A DNA stretch of 64,000 nucleotides. Source: Liriodendron chinense (lineage: Eukaryota; Streptophyta; Magnoliopsida; Magnoliales; Magnoliaceae). The notes under the pieces were generated by a model that searched no databases, was not told where the DNA came from, and saw only the letters and a program-made list of their open reading frames with translations. The position numbers and the translations under genes are program-made. The stretch lies in contig PVNU02000998.1 of NCBI GenBank assembly GCA_003013855.2, forward strand, positions 992,001-1,056,000. The letters are read 5' to 3'. Of this stretch, positions 53,390 to 64,000 are shown one piece after another (the stretch's first letter is position 1; every line of letters starts with the position of its first letter).

Positions 53390-54320
53390 TTTTAGGATTT
53401 TTTGACTGGCTTTTCTTATGGGGGGCTTTTCAGGCTAATGTTTAGACTAGGTTGACTGGGTTCAGGCTTGAGTTGGGCTATAGATTGGGGCTTACAAGGG
53501 TGAGTTTGGCTGAGTTTGGACTTGGGATTTGGGGGTATGGTCCTCCATTCTTCCAGCTATCTCTGCCAACAGTGTAACCGAAGGTGGGGTGTCTACAGAT
53601 GCCCCTCTTCGGCAGAGGTTGCGTGCAACCAAATGCCAAAGCGAGTGGACACCCCACTTCTAACCCGGTCATTCATGGATCATGTTCTGAAATCTTTGCT
53701 TGCTTTTGCATCTGTGCCAGTTGATCGTCTGGAACTCGATCACTCGCACATACCGCGGGAGTTTGGAGAAAACGTTGCGATTGTCCCTACATGCGATGCA
53801 ACCTGGGTACCCAATCGCAACCCTTCCATTCCCGATCGGTACTAACATCAGAAAGGTACAGCAAAGCCTCTGCGTCGCTAGTCTTACGAGGTTACTAACC
53901 CTGTGATTGCTTGTATGTTCGATGTTTTCCCGGATCACTCCAGGAGTACTTGTTTCGCTTGACTGTCAAAGTGGTTAGACACCCTGCGTCAGATAGTCTT
54001 ACGGGATTCTACTACGCCGACTTGGACTTAGTCAAGGTACTTTAGGCATCCAAGCCTTAGGTATGTACGGGTGGACTCTTTCCACCCGATCTGCTGGTTT
54101 CGATGCTTAGTTTGCAATTCATTCTTTCCTTGATTATGGTCTGGAATCTTTGTTGTCCTTTGTATCTGAGTCAGATGATTGTCTGGAGATTGATAACTCG
54201 CACATACCGCGGGAGTTTGGAGAAAACGTTGCGATTGTCCCTGCACGCGCTGCAACCTGGGTGCCCAATCGCAACCCTTCCATTCCCGATCGGTACTAAC
54301 ATCGGAAAGGTACAGTAGAG

Positions 54321-55094
54321 TTACCTTGTGAGTGTGTCTAGGATTTTGTGTCGGGATGTAGGAATCAGAACTGAGACTCGGCCAATGCTTTGACCGATGT
54401 CTTGAGATTGACTTGCGTGAGGTCCCTTTAGGTTCCCTAGAGGTGTAAGCAATGGAAACTTGTTACTTCCTGAGATTGTCAGAGTTGTAGAGTTCTTTTG
54501 TTCCCGACTGTACTTCTTCCTGTTCTTAAACTGCAACTACTTGAACTAATTCGGACCGTCTAATTTCTTGGTACCTGCACTTTTAGTTTTTCTTTTTCTT
54601 ATTTGAGCCGTTTTTGCCTGCAGCACTCTTTCGAGTTTTCATTATAGCCGGCATTTTCCCGTCATTTTTTCCCGTGGCGCCCTTTCGGGTTTTCACCACG
54701 TCCCGGGTATTTGATCTTACCTGCCTCTTGGCAGCAATGTTGTTTTTACCCTCGGCGCCCTTTCGGGTTTTCACCAAGTCTGCTGTATGCCTACTGTTTT
54801 TACTCGGAGCGCCCTTTCGGGTTTTCACTCCGCCCTCTTTGTTTAGGCACACAATTTTCTTTTTTCTCTTTTTTTTGGAATTTTTAGCTAACCGCGGCGG
54901 TTAAAGGTCAGGAATCCGTTGTTGCCGGCCGATGACAGTCTTCCAACCCTTATCCTAAGTTACGATGACAGAGCTGTTGGTCTTAGCTAAAGATCCTTCT
55001 GAGATGGATGGATGGATGACTGTGTTTCTTCTTGGGTTGATTTTTCTTGGGTGCCTTTCTTTGGCTTCCCATTTTCTTTCTCTTTTCTTTTTTG

Positions 55095-55132
<38 letters not shown>

Positions 55133-55302
55133 GTATTCTTTTTCTCCCCTTTTTTGTGTCTTTTTCTTCTCTCTTTTTTTTTCTTTTTGAATTCCTTTAT
55201 TTAAAACACTTGTTGGAGGACGGAAACGATTTCTCAGAGGTTTTAGCTTTGACCTCTTGACTTCAGCTCTATTAAAGTAACTCTTGATAAGGTCAGAATG
55301 AC
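54321..55302 (-). other. Tat element 2, 3' UTR
   Basis: Between the integrase stop and the LTR. Minus strand contains four spaced GAAAACCCGAAAGGGCGC-like repeats (54620-54835) and a long A/G-rich stretch with (CT)n on the plus strand at 55098-55128. Confidence 0.7.
54620..54835 (-). repeat. GAAAACCCGAAAGGGCGC repeats
   Basis: Three good and one degenerate copy near 54622, 54677, 54756 and 54820. The phrase is a known hallmark of Tat/Ogre 3' regions (recalled family knowledge). Confidence 0.75.
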
Positions 55303-56470
55303 TTACCTGTGAAGGATCTTCACCTTGTCGGCGTTGATTGACTCAGAAAGATCCACCCCTCTCATGTTGGTGAGTCTGAGGGCGCCTCCAGGAAGTACTT
55401 CTCTGATGATCAGCGGTCCGTCCCATGAGGGTTTGAACTTTCCTCTGGGATCCGGAAGGTGAGACGGTAGAATCTTCTTCATGACCATGTCGCCCACCTT
55501 GAAGCTTCTTTTTCGGACTCTCTTATTGTAAGCTCGAGCGATCCTTTTCTGATAGCACTGTGAATGACTTAGCGCACGCATGCGCTTCTCATCTGCTAGC
55601 TGCAACTGACCGAATCTTGCCCGTTGTCATTCTCCTTCTTCAATTCCGCTTTCTAGTAGTACCCGTAGTGATGGTATTTCCACCTCGACTGGTAGAACCG
55701 TTTCCATTCCATAAGTAAGTTCAAAAGGAGTAACGCCTGTAGCAGACCGTACAGACGTTCGATAGGCCCAAAGTGCATATGGGAGCATGTCTGACTAATC
55801 TCGATAGGTTACGACCATCTTCTCGAGTATCCTGATGATTGTCTTGTTTGAGGCTTCTACCCCACCATTCATCTGAGGACGGTAGGGGCTTGATCGATGA
55901 TGTTGAATCTTGAATTTGCCGAGGAAGTCATCCATCTTCTTGTTGACGAACGGGGTCCCGTTATCTATGATGATAGCATTAGGGATTCCATACCGGCATA
56001 TGATGTTGTTCTTTATTAATTTGATCACCTGGGATGCTGCAATTGTGGTGTAGGAGGCTGCTTCTACCCACTTGGTGAAGTAGTTGACTTCCACAAGTAC
56101 ATACTCATGACCAGTTTGATACTTTGGGACTAATCTTCCCAATGATGTCGAGTCCCCACATAGAGAAGGGCCAGGGAGTCGTTAGGTTGTATAGTTCTGA
56201 TGAGGGGGCATGAATTTGATTCGCATGCTCTTGACACTTGAAGCATTTTCTGACGTGCTGGTAGCAGTCTGTCTCCATGGTGAGACAATAGTAGCCGAGT
56301 CGTAGAATCTTCTTTGCCATCATGTGCCCGTTCATGTGTGGGCCACAGATTCCTTCATGTATTTCTTTCATGATCTTTGTAGCTTTTATTTCGTCGACGC
56401 ATCGAAGGAGGATGTGATTATAGGATCGCTTGTAAAGAATTTCGCCACTGATGGTGAACTGGCCGGCCAA
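55303..56470 (-). pseudogene. Tat integrase
   Basis: Zinc module HEGICGPHMNGHMMAKKILR ... CFKCQEH (56105-56470). After a shift, the core VEVNYFTKWVEAAS ... IIIDNGTPF ... PQMNGGVEASNK (55795-56142). The first catalytic Asp of the DDE triad, normally in V-x-V-D-Y-F, is Asn here (about 56083-56085); the second Asp (55963-55965) and the Glu (55855-55857) remain. A stop follows, then the C-terminal part MKKILPSHLPDPRGKFKPSW to KILHR and stop at 55303. Confidence 0.93.
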
Positions 56471-56485
56471 ATGCTGGATAGTTCT

Positions 56486-57309
56486 TCAATCTGTTGCTGT
56501 TGCTGACTCCGGATACTCCTGGGTTTCAAGATATTGCTTGATGTCAGCATACCAGGGTTTGTCAGGGACAGCTTCGGCTTCTTCTATTTGCAGGCAGAAA
56601 GCAGGTTCATCTTGAGTTTCGACTGTGAGCTCCCATTCTGAAGCTCCTTCCGGGATTTCGAGCATTGATGCGAGTGTAGCGAGAGCATCTGCAAACTGAT
56701 TCTTGGCTCTGGGCATGCATGAGAAGGTGATTTCTTTGAATTCTTCGACCAGATTTTCAAGATACACTATGATATGGTATCAACTTCTCGTCCTTAGTTT
56801 TTCATTCGCCATTGGTCTGATTGATGATAAGCTATGAGTCTCCAAACACTCGTAGCTTCTTGACGCCCAAGATTATGGCTTCCCTTAGACCTAGCGATGC
56901 ATGCTTCATACTCCGCCATGTTGTTGGTGCACTCGAATGCTATGCGCCTTGAGATATGAATAGGGACATCGTTTGGGGAGTAGAGGATTGCTCCAATACC
57001 ACTCTCTTTAGAATTTGCTGCGCCATCGAAGAATAACGTCCACTCATCTTTCTTCTTTTCTTTACCTTCGATAAATAAGAGATCTTCATTAGCGAAGAAT
57101 GTCTTGAGTGGTTGATAATCCAGGAAAGAGTGAGCATCAAGATGATCGGTGAGGGCCTGCCCCTTGATTGCCTTCTGGGTGTCATAGGTGATGTTGAATT
57201 CAGATAGGAGTAGCTGCCATTTAGCTATCCTTCCCGTGAGTGCCGGTTTCTCGAACAGGTACTTGAGTGGATCCATGTGAGCAAGGAGGAGAATAGGGAA
57301 CGCAATCAT
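56486..57309 (-). pseudogene. Tat RNase H end and second (archaeal-type) RNase H
   Basis: 57309-57100 is the end of the first RNase H (PLKYLFEKPALTGRIAKWQL). It is followed by WTLFFDGAANSKESGIGAIL ... CTNNMAEYEACI (from about 57040), an archaeal-type RNase HI with its FDG Asp and the EYEA Glu. The frame breaks, then continues at 56486-56767 (EITFSCMPRAKNQFADALAT). A duplicated RNase H of this kind is typical of Tat elements. Confidence 0.9.
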
Positions 57310-57373
57310 GTATTGACGGAGTCGCTGAGTTGCCCAGACTAGGGCAAGGCAGGTTTTCTCAATCGGGGAATAC

Positions 57374-58303
57374 CTAGTCTCGTAGTTGGTGAACTTTCAG
57401 GCTCAAGTAGTATATTGCTTGTTCCTTCTTTCCGGTCTCATCGTGCTGGCCGAGAACATAGCCAATGGCTTCTGCTGCTACTGAGATGTATAACAATAGT
57501 GGTCGTTCGGGAGTGGGCGGCACTAGGACTGAAGGATTCATGAGATATTTCTTGATCCGGTCGAAGGCGACTTGGGAATCATCATTCCATTCTTTTGGAA
57601 CATTTTTCCGGAGGAGCTTGAATATGGGTTCACAGATAGGTGTGAGCTGTGCAATGAAGCGACTGATGTATTGAATTCTGCTGAGGAAGCCACGGATTTC
57701 TTTCTCTATTCTAGGAGGAGGCATCTCGATGATTGCTCTGGTTTTGGTTTCGTCGATCCTGATGCCATCTTCACTCACCATAAAGCCGATGAGTTTACCT
57801 CCCATTACACCGAAGACACATTTCTGAGGGTTGAGACGGTGCTTGTACTTTTCTAATCTGTTGAATAATTTCTTCAGATCTTCAAAGTGTCCTTCAATTG
57901 TGCGAGATTTGATGATCATATCGTCCACATATACTTCAAGCTCTTTGTTCATCATGTCATGGAATAGTGCTGTCATTGCTTGCTGATATGTTGCTCCTAT
58001 GTTCTTCAGACTGAACGACATTACCCTGTAACAGAAGGTTCCCCAGGGAGTGATAAACGATGTCTTCTCACGATCTTCGACGGCCATCTTGATCTGATTG
58101 TAGCCTGAGAACCCGTCCAAAAATGAGAAGACATTGTACCCAGCAGTATTGTTGACCAGAGTGTCAATATGCGGCAAAGGGAAGTCATCTTTAGGACTGG
58201 CTTTGTTGAGATCTAGGAAGTCGATGCACATTCGAACATTGCCATCCTTCTTTGGTACTGGTACGATGTTGGCGAGCCATTCAGGGTAGTTGGAGACTAC
58301 CAA
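57374..58303 (-). pseudogene. Tat reverse transcriptase and first RNase H
   Basis: A long open frame: YPEWLANIVPVPKKDGNVRM, SFLDGFSGYNQIKM, GATYQQAMTALFHDMM, then YVDDM (about 57917-57931) intact. Connection domain and start of RNase H (RPLLLYISVAAEAIGYVLGQ) follow. A frameshift at the end separates the rest of RNase H. The best preserved part of the element. Confidence 0.95.
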
Positions 58304-58331
58304 GAATCCTGCATTGTACTGCTTGATGACT

Positions 58332-59605
58332 TCATCTCGGACTTTCAGAGCCCATTCTGGCTTGATTCTTCGGAAGTTTCTGCTTTACTGGCTTCATATC
58401 CGCCTTGGTTGGCAGATGGTGTACGACGAGTTCTTCATCAAGCCCTGGCATGTCTTCATATGAGAACGCGAAGTTGGACAATCTTGGAGTTAGGAACTCT
58501 ATCATTCTCTCCTTCATCTCTGGTGGCAACGATTTTCCAATGCGTTCTTCCCTAGGGATCTCAGGTGTCCCCAAGTTTACTATCTCGAAATCATCGGCTA
58601 CAACATTGGCTTTGGATTCGAACTTTTTGAGGAGATCCTCTAGTTCGGGAGCCGGGTCATCATCTTCCTCATCCCGAGCTTCGTCCAGACCCATGAGCTC
58701 GAAGTCTAATTTGATGTCAAAATCATATGATTCGACTTCAAACTCATGCGACTCTTTAAACGAACTTGGCACATTATTGAATGCAGGAAAAGAAATGTTT
58801 TTGGGTTTTTGAGATTTTCTAGAATGGAAGTGCTAGATATTTTTGGTTTTTAAAAGTTTTTTATTTTTTTGGATTTTCGAAATTCACGGGACTTTGAACA
58901 AGCGGGCATTGTAGACCATGATTGATCCCAGCTTGTTCCAAAGTTCCGCTCGCTACTTAAGCCGGCGTTTTTTTGGAAGTCAGAGCCCTCAGATGACTCG
59001 CTGGCTGATTCAAAAGTTAAGGGAACAGATGACCATTTAGGACCCCACACTCTTTCCCTTGGAGAGGTGGGGGTTGATGATATGGGCGAAGAATCACAGT
59101 CTAGCCCAATGACCATGATTTCTTGCTGGTTGGGCTCGAGATCTGAGTCATACTCAGTCCCTCTCGGATCACTTACCTCGCATTGTAGTTCGTCTGGCTC
59201 CACACTGAGGCATGGGTTCGGAATCTAGACATCGGACCAATCCAGGGCTGGCCATTTCCCTTTTTTGGTCCAATGGATGGGCTGCTTCTGCCCCTGGCTG
59301 ATGGTTGATGATGTTGATTTTGCAGAGATGGGCGAGTCGTGCCCCTTGTTGATTGATGTTGAGATGGGCAAGTTGTGCCCGTAGTTGGCTGGAATTGAAG
59401 TGGGCAGGTTGTGCCCCTGGTTGACCAGAATTGAAGTGGGCAGGTTGTGCCCCTGGTTGGGAGCAGGTGTCAGAATATCTTGGTCCTGAAGCTGTTGTAT
59501 TTGACTTTCTTCTTCATCTTCATCCTTTCCTTCTTTCGGAGGCTTGGATGGTTCGAGAATCTGGTCCCATCGAATGGGGGGCCACGTGGCCCAAGCTAAG
59601 CTCAT
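58332..59605 (-). pseudogene. Tat PR-RT linker
   Basis: Acidic linker ending in the conserved NFAFSYEDMPGLDEELVVHH and KADMKPVKQKL just before RT (58332-58772). Upstream (59225-59605) has four near-identical NQGHNLPTSI-type repeats. Frames shift near 58.8 kb. Confidence 0.8.
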
Positions 59606-59677
59606 TGGGAGGCCTTTGTGTAGTGCAGTCGGTTGATTCCCTCTTGGATCTTTACAAGGTTCTCCTGGCTTGATGAA

Positions 59678-60511
59678 TTAGATGAGTGAGCACCGAAATT
59701 TCTTCCTTCTTTTGTCCATGAAGATTACTTTGTATCTGAGCCCCCATTTGTGTTGATTACATACCAGCGGTATTTTTCTGGACTTGAAATGATTCTTCAT
59801 TCGGTACTTGAGGCTCAGACATTCTGCTAGTGAAAAGACACGGTCCACCCTTATCGATTCCGGATTGGCGATAAAGTTCACAATCTCGAATTCGAAACTA
59901 TGAAATGGAACGTCCTCTTCAGAGTGCTGGATATCGATGACAGGGATGTCTGGTTCAGTGGCAGCAGCATTAGAAGGAATGATGAACACCTTCTCTGCAT
60001 GGATAGAGATCACTTGATTTCCACAGATGTACTTCACCCGTTGATGCAGGGTTGATGGCACAGCTCCAACCTTGTGCAGCCAAGGCCGTCCGAGTAAAAT
60101 GTTGAAAGAGGCTGATATATCCAGGATTTAAAATGTGATGGTGGAGACTTCTGGGCCTATCTGTACCTCTATGTCGACTTCCCCTTCCATTGATCGGCGG
60201 GTGTTGTCGAACGCTCTGACGCATATGGTGCTGGGTTGAAATGAAGAGGGACGGATTCCCAGACGTTCTGCAGTCTTGAGTGGGCAGACGTTTAAGCTTG
60301 AGCCGTTTTCGATAAGGACCAGCGGGACATAGAGGTCCTTGTATTGTAAGGCTATGTTGAGGGATCGCCCATGATCGCGTCCTTCTGGTGGCAACTCATT
60401 GTCGGTGAAGGTGATGGCGCGCGGAGCCAGGAGTTGTCCGATCATCAATGCTATCATTTCAGGTACCGTGTCAGAGGAGACATGAGCATCGCTCAGGGTT
60501 TTGGCGAACAT
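59678..60511 (-). pseudogene. Tat aspartic protease
   Basis: ITFTDNELPPEG then LYVPLVLIENGSSLNVCPLK (about 60283-60342). The retroviral-type protease normally has Asp in the [VI]-[LI]-[VI]-D-[NG]-G-S box; here it reads ENGS (Glu at 60308-60310). The C-terminal part runs on through PSTLHQRVKYICGNQVISIH after one stop near 60124. Probably inactive. Confidence 0.88.
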
Positions 60512-60577
60512 TTCTCTATGTATACGTGATGTGCAAAGTAATTCTCATACTGAGATTTGAGCAGGGATTGACTTGAG

Positions 60578-61468
60578 CTAAGTTGCTACATCGTATGCGG
60601 CTTCATTTTTGTTACCGAGACCTGAGAGAGCGCCTTTGGTATATCCTCTGTTCTTATTATCTCTTCGGATGCGACGCCTATTTGGATTCATGTTTCCTAC
60701 CTCCGCACATTCTGGATAGTGCCATGGGACTTCTTTATAGTTTTCCTCTCCCTTGCTTTCCAAGACCACTGGTTCTTGCAACGAGGCTGGTGTGGATACT
60801 AGATCTTCCTCATATGGAGCTTTTGCCTTGAGGACTACATTGTTGCCTGTGCTGAAGGGGTAATATCGAAGCTTGTCTTCATAGATCACATAAGGTTGCG
60901 GTAGTGGCTTGACTGTTCCTGGAGCAAGAGACTTCCATGGAATGAATATTGGTCCTCTTGGTATGGCAGAAGGTTTCTCTGTTCGTCCCAGCTGTCGTAG
61001 TATGATTGACACGCCTCCGGGATTTGCCCCTTGTAGTATGACTGGCTTGACTAGAGGAGCCCCTTCCAAGACAATGGGTTCTTGCTGCTCATGAGTATGA
61101 TCCCTCAATTGCGGACTGTATTGTTCCTGTGCTGAAATTGCCCCTTGCAAGATGACAGGTTCGTATGTGGGCTCGGTGTATGACTGTGCTCCTTCCAGGA
61201 CAACTGGCTCCCAACATGAATGGCTGTAAGGTGCCTCTTGAACAACTGGTACATCATATGGAAGTGTTCCTTCGAGTACTAACGGTTCAGAGACTGAAGG
61301 AGGAAAGGGGTTTACCCCTTGTAAGATCGGAAGAGGATTTGATGGCCCATAAGTGTAGGCATGAATGGACTGGATAGGGGAGAAGAATCGATCGAGGTGC
61401 TCTCCTTCTTCTATGCTATTGACAGCAGGGCTACGAGATGAGCTGGGGTCCGTCGGATGCTGAGGCAA
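60578..61468 (-). pseudogene. Tat gag-PR linker with P-[IV]-[IV]-L-[EQ]-G repeats
   Basis: 297-codon open frame, same frame as PR. It has at least seven copies of a short motif: PLPILQGV, EPLVLEGT, EPVVLEGA, EPVILQGA, EPIVLEGA, KPVILQGA and EPVVLESK. No known domain. The end is Arg/Lys-rich (NRRRIRRDNKNRG). Confidence 0.75.
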
Positions 61469-63761
61469 AGGATTCTGAAGGATATTGGTAGTAGCTGCTG
61501 GAGGAGTTCGGGGGCCGAGATGACAATTTTGCGGTCGTCAATCAGATCTTGTATGGCATTCTTCAAAGTAAAGCACCGATCAGTGGTGTGGCCACTCCCT
61601 TGATGGTAGGACACAATACTCATTTTCTCGATAGGTTGGAGGTAGAGGATTTGGAAGAGGCCTGGGTGTCATCAGAGTGAGTAACTGCTTCTGTACCAGC
61701 ATAGCCATGACTTGACTAAGTGGTTGAGTGAGTGGAGTGAATTTTCTGAGGCTCCTTGTAATTCTGCCTATTCTGGTATGAGTATTGGTCGTTCCCTCTG
61801 AATTGCTGCTGTTGTCGAGGTGGTTGTGGCTGTGGTTGAGGATTCAGTTGCGACTGATACCGCTGAGGTTGGTGCTGAACCTGATTCTGCTGATACTGTT
61901 GGCGTCCTTGTGGGGGAGCATATTGATTACCCTGAGCAGTGGTGCTAATGTTGTTTACCTCTGTCGGGCGAGGAGGAGAACCGCTGCGGTTTCCGTTCCC
62001 ATATCCGATGGGTCTTCCCTCTACTCTGTTCCTCTTGACTGGAGTGGCTTGATGAGGCCATGGGGAGATTGTCTCGGCATGGATTCCTGCTTCGACTTGC
62101 TCTCCAGCACGGATCAACTGTGAGAAATTTGCATATGGATGCGAGATGAGATATCCAGATATGCCAGGATATGTTGAATGAACAATCATAGAGATTTGTT
62201 CTTCGTGGTCAATAGGTGTTCGCATTCTGGCTGCCATAGCCCGCCATCGTCCCACATAAGCTGATAGCGTTTCATCACTCCTTTGCCTGAGAGTCGCGAG
62301 GTCGGCTCTTCTGGGTGCCATGTTTAGCTTGTACGCGAATCTGTCAACAAAAGCCTGGGAAAGTTGTTCCGAAGTCCTGATGTGGTGGCAGTCCAATGAG
62401 GTGTACCAATCTAGGGCATCGCCCTTCAGGGATTTTTGGAACAAACGAATGAGGGCCCCTTCATTTCTTGAGATTGCACTCAGCTCTTCACAGAAGGCCT
62501 TGAGATGTGCTGTGGGACAACCGCTGCCATCGTATCTTTTGAATTTTGGTACCTCAAAGTTTTAAGGTACTTGAGCATCTGGGAAAGGACACAAGTCTCT
62601 GAACTCGATCGAAGGTAGATCGATTCCTTGTTGTCGCTGAAGCTGATTTTACAAGATCTGGAACTGCTCCCGCAACTCATCCAGTCCTGAGTGATCTGTT
62701 CGAGCTAATGGTGCCTCTCGGAGTAAGGCACGTTCTTCTTCGGCATAGTGGTCGATGTCTTCGACCCTATGGGCTTGCTAAAAAGCAACCACGGGTTGCT
62801 GAAATTGATTTGATGACTGGACTGGATTCTGATGAACTTGTGCTTGAAAGGAATGTAACTGAACTGGAGATTGTACTGAAGGTTGAACTGGAACTTGCTG
62901 GAAATTAACTGGAGATTGCTGAATTGAAGATTGCTGGAAATTAACTGGAGTTTGCTGAATTGAAGATTGCTGATCAAAATTAACTGGAATCCCATCGGCG
63001 GGGATGTGCTGGAATTGAAAAGTGCTCCTATTTGTAGGAGGCTGAGATGCTAGGAAGTGACCCCCTTGTTAGGTATTCGCCACTGTCCGCTGATTGATGT
63101 GGGCTTGACACTAACCCCCATTGTGGGCATTCGCCCGTGCTGTCCCTGTTACTGGAAATTGAATTGAAATCCCATTGGCGAGGATGTGCTAAAATTGAAA
63201 AGGGGTACCATTGGCGGGGATATGCTAAGAAAGTAAAAGAGTCCCATTGGCAGGGACATGCTGAAACCTACTGAGATTGTTACTTGTAAGATTGACTGGA
63301 AGCTGATTGAAAGTTCCTGCGACAGGAATGCTCTGAGATGGCCTTGTTGATGCAGGAAGATACTGAGGAGGATGCCCCATAGCGACGGGCTGAGATGGCT
63401 ATTGTCGGTAGTCTTGGGCAGACTCCGAAGGTTGTGCTTGATTTGAACTGGAGGCCGGAGGGATCCGGCATGGCTGCTGAGATTGCTAAACTGGGCTAAC
63501 TTGATTGTTGGCTGCTGCGGTAGCTTGTGGTTGCATGAATTGTAAGAGCATCTCTTATATTGCTCTCATTCCTTGTGCCAATTCTTGCATGATTGGCGTA
63601 TCCTCAATTGGCTGTTGCGCTGGAGGTCGCGCTTCGGTCATTTCAAGAGCGGGGAAGAGATGAGTTTCTTCTTCGTGGTCGGACATGGCTTGTTGTGCTC
63701 GACTGCGGATTATGTTACGGAAGGGAAGTAGTTTCCGAACGCGTTGAGCCCGAGGAGGCAC
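61411..63761 (-). pseudogene. Tat gag
   Basis: One frame from MPPRAQRVRKLLPFRNIIRS (63761) to about 61716 with several in-frame stops. It is Gln-rich with short repeats, then the retrotransposon gag core: FQKSLKGDALDWYTSLDCHH, LATLRQRSDETLSAYVGRWR (61716-62444). A shifted piece (61411-61623) has YHQGSGHTTDRCFTLKNAIQ, the end of the zinc-knuckle-like region. Stops include TAG 62780-62778, TAA 62651-62649 and TAA 62564-62562. Confidence 0.9.
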
Positions 63762-63926
63762 AATGATGAGGACTATACTCTACTCTTTTTTGAGTTTTGG
63801 GATTTTCTATTTTTTTTAGTTTTGGGTAGAATGCTATGCAGATGAGATTGTATGAGGACTAATGACTTTCAAGTGCAAGAGGGATTCTGTTTTTCAAGTC
63901 GGATCACAACTAGTGGGACTAGCATA

Positions 63927-63944
63927 TCCCCAATGGAGTCGCCA
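63927..63944 (-). other. Tat element 2 primer binding site
   Basis: Minus strand TGGCGACTCCATTGGGGA, three bases inside the LTR end. This PBS form is used by Tat/Ogre-type elements, usually assigned to tRNA-Arg; I did not verify the tRNA. Confidence 0.75.
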
Positions 63945-63947
63945 TTC

Positions 63948-64000
63948 TGTGGACCCTCGCCGTTTTCTCGCTCCTGGACTTTCTCCCTTTCTTTTCGGAA
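63948..64000 (-). repeat. Tat element 2, 5' LTR (first 53 bases visible)
   Basis: TGTGGACCCTCGCCG continues as in 40916 and 52071; cut by the window edge. Confidence 0.88.

Larger units (their letters stand above)
52071..54320 (-). repeat. Tat element 2, 3' LTR
   Basis: Begins TGTGGACCCTCGTCG. Carries two ~145-bp tandem units (52522-52810), a canonical TATAAATAC (minus, 53111-53119), a perfect GC palindrome (53154-53176), a TTGACT array (53240-53389) and the 446-bp repeat from about 53660. The inner edge near 54.32 kb is where similarity to element 1 stops; the true edge could differ. Confidence 0.75.
52071..64000 (-). mobile_element. Tat-lineage Gypsy element 2
   Basis: 3' LTR at the left (from 52071), 5' LTR at the right edge (63948 onward, incomplete) with a PBS just inside. 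Order in element orientation: gag, linker, PR, RT, RNase H, a second archaeal-type RNase H, integrase, 3' UTR. The second RNase H between RH and IN, and the GAAAACCCGAAAGGGCGC repeats in the 3' UTR, are Tat-lineage marks. Frames carry multiple stops and shifts. CTAGG (52066-52070) is the left target flank. Confidence 0.9.

Noticed and set aside
1..64000. tRNA or rRNA genes
   Set aside because: None recognised; the only RNA-like features are the U2 pseudogene and a SINE-like tRNA derivative.

Overview
This window is nuclear DNA of a flowering plant. The evidence is spliced plant-type exons with GT-AG introns, Ty1/Copia and Ty3/Gypsy (chromovirus and Tat) retrotransposons, hAT and PIF/Harbinger relatives, RTE-type LINE tails and a plant mobile domain gene. 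Many short fold-back elements built on GTGGGGCCCAC-type arms suggest a magnoliid-like, repeat-rich genome; that last step is inference only.

Positions 1-38.55 kb are essentially one host gene on the minus strand, peroxisomal enoyl-CoA hydratase 2 (ECH2). I could place its first nine coding exons by splice sites, reading phase and family similarity (exon 1 at 38,111-38,164, exon 9 at 2,682-2,752); the last exons lie left of the window. The exons total only about 660 nt. Introns hold everything else. Intron 5 is 24.1 kb (7,545-31,643) and contains a nested stack: a LINE-like ORF1 split by an LTR-like block, that block split by a hAT element and by a Copia element with non-canonical TA...CT termini, and the Copia element split by a 2.27-kb hAT element that itself carries fold-back elements. 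To the right are an RTE LINE tail and a deletion-derivative chromovirus with matching LTRs and target site duplication. Intron 3 holds a decayed U2 snRNA pseudogene abutting an RTE LINE tail in opposite orientation. Intron 1 holds a tandem array of ~110-137 bp units ending about 65 bp from the exon 1 splice donor.

Upstream of ECH2 (38.55-40.9 kb) are two fold-back elements and a PIF/Harbinger element with a transposase fragment, cut by a retrotransposon. From 40,916 to the end are two Tat-lineage Gypsy elements, both minus strand. Element 1 (40,916-52,070) shows its 3' LTR and a long 3' region carrying, antisense to the element, a broken plant mobile domain (PMD) gene and a second Asp-rich reading frame, each preceded by promoter-like DNA. 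Element 2 (52,071 to beyond 64,000) is inserted at the end of the visible part of element 1. It has a 3' LTR, 3' UTR, integrase, archaeal-type and normal RNase H, RT, protease, a gag-PR linker with a repeated P-[IV]-[IV]-L-[EQ]-G motif, gag, a primer binding site and the first 53 bases of the 5' LTR. Its frames carry stops, frameshifts and changed catalytic residues, so it is not autonomous as read.

The most notable observations are the TE-stuffed ECH2 gene, the antisense PMD unit with a promoter resembling the LTR promoter, arrays of W-box-like TTGACT repeats upstream of the Tat LTR TATA box, the U2/LINE junction, and the non-canonical Copia LTR termini.
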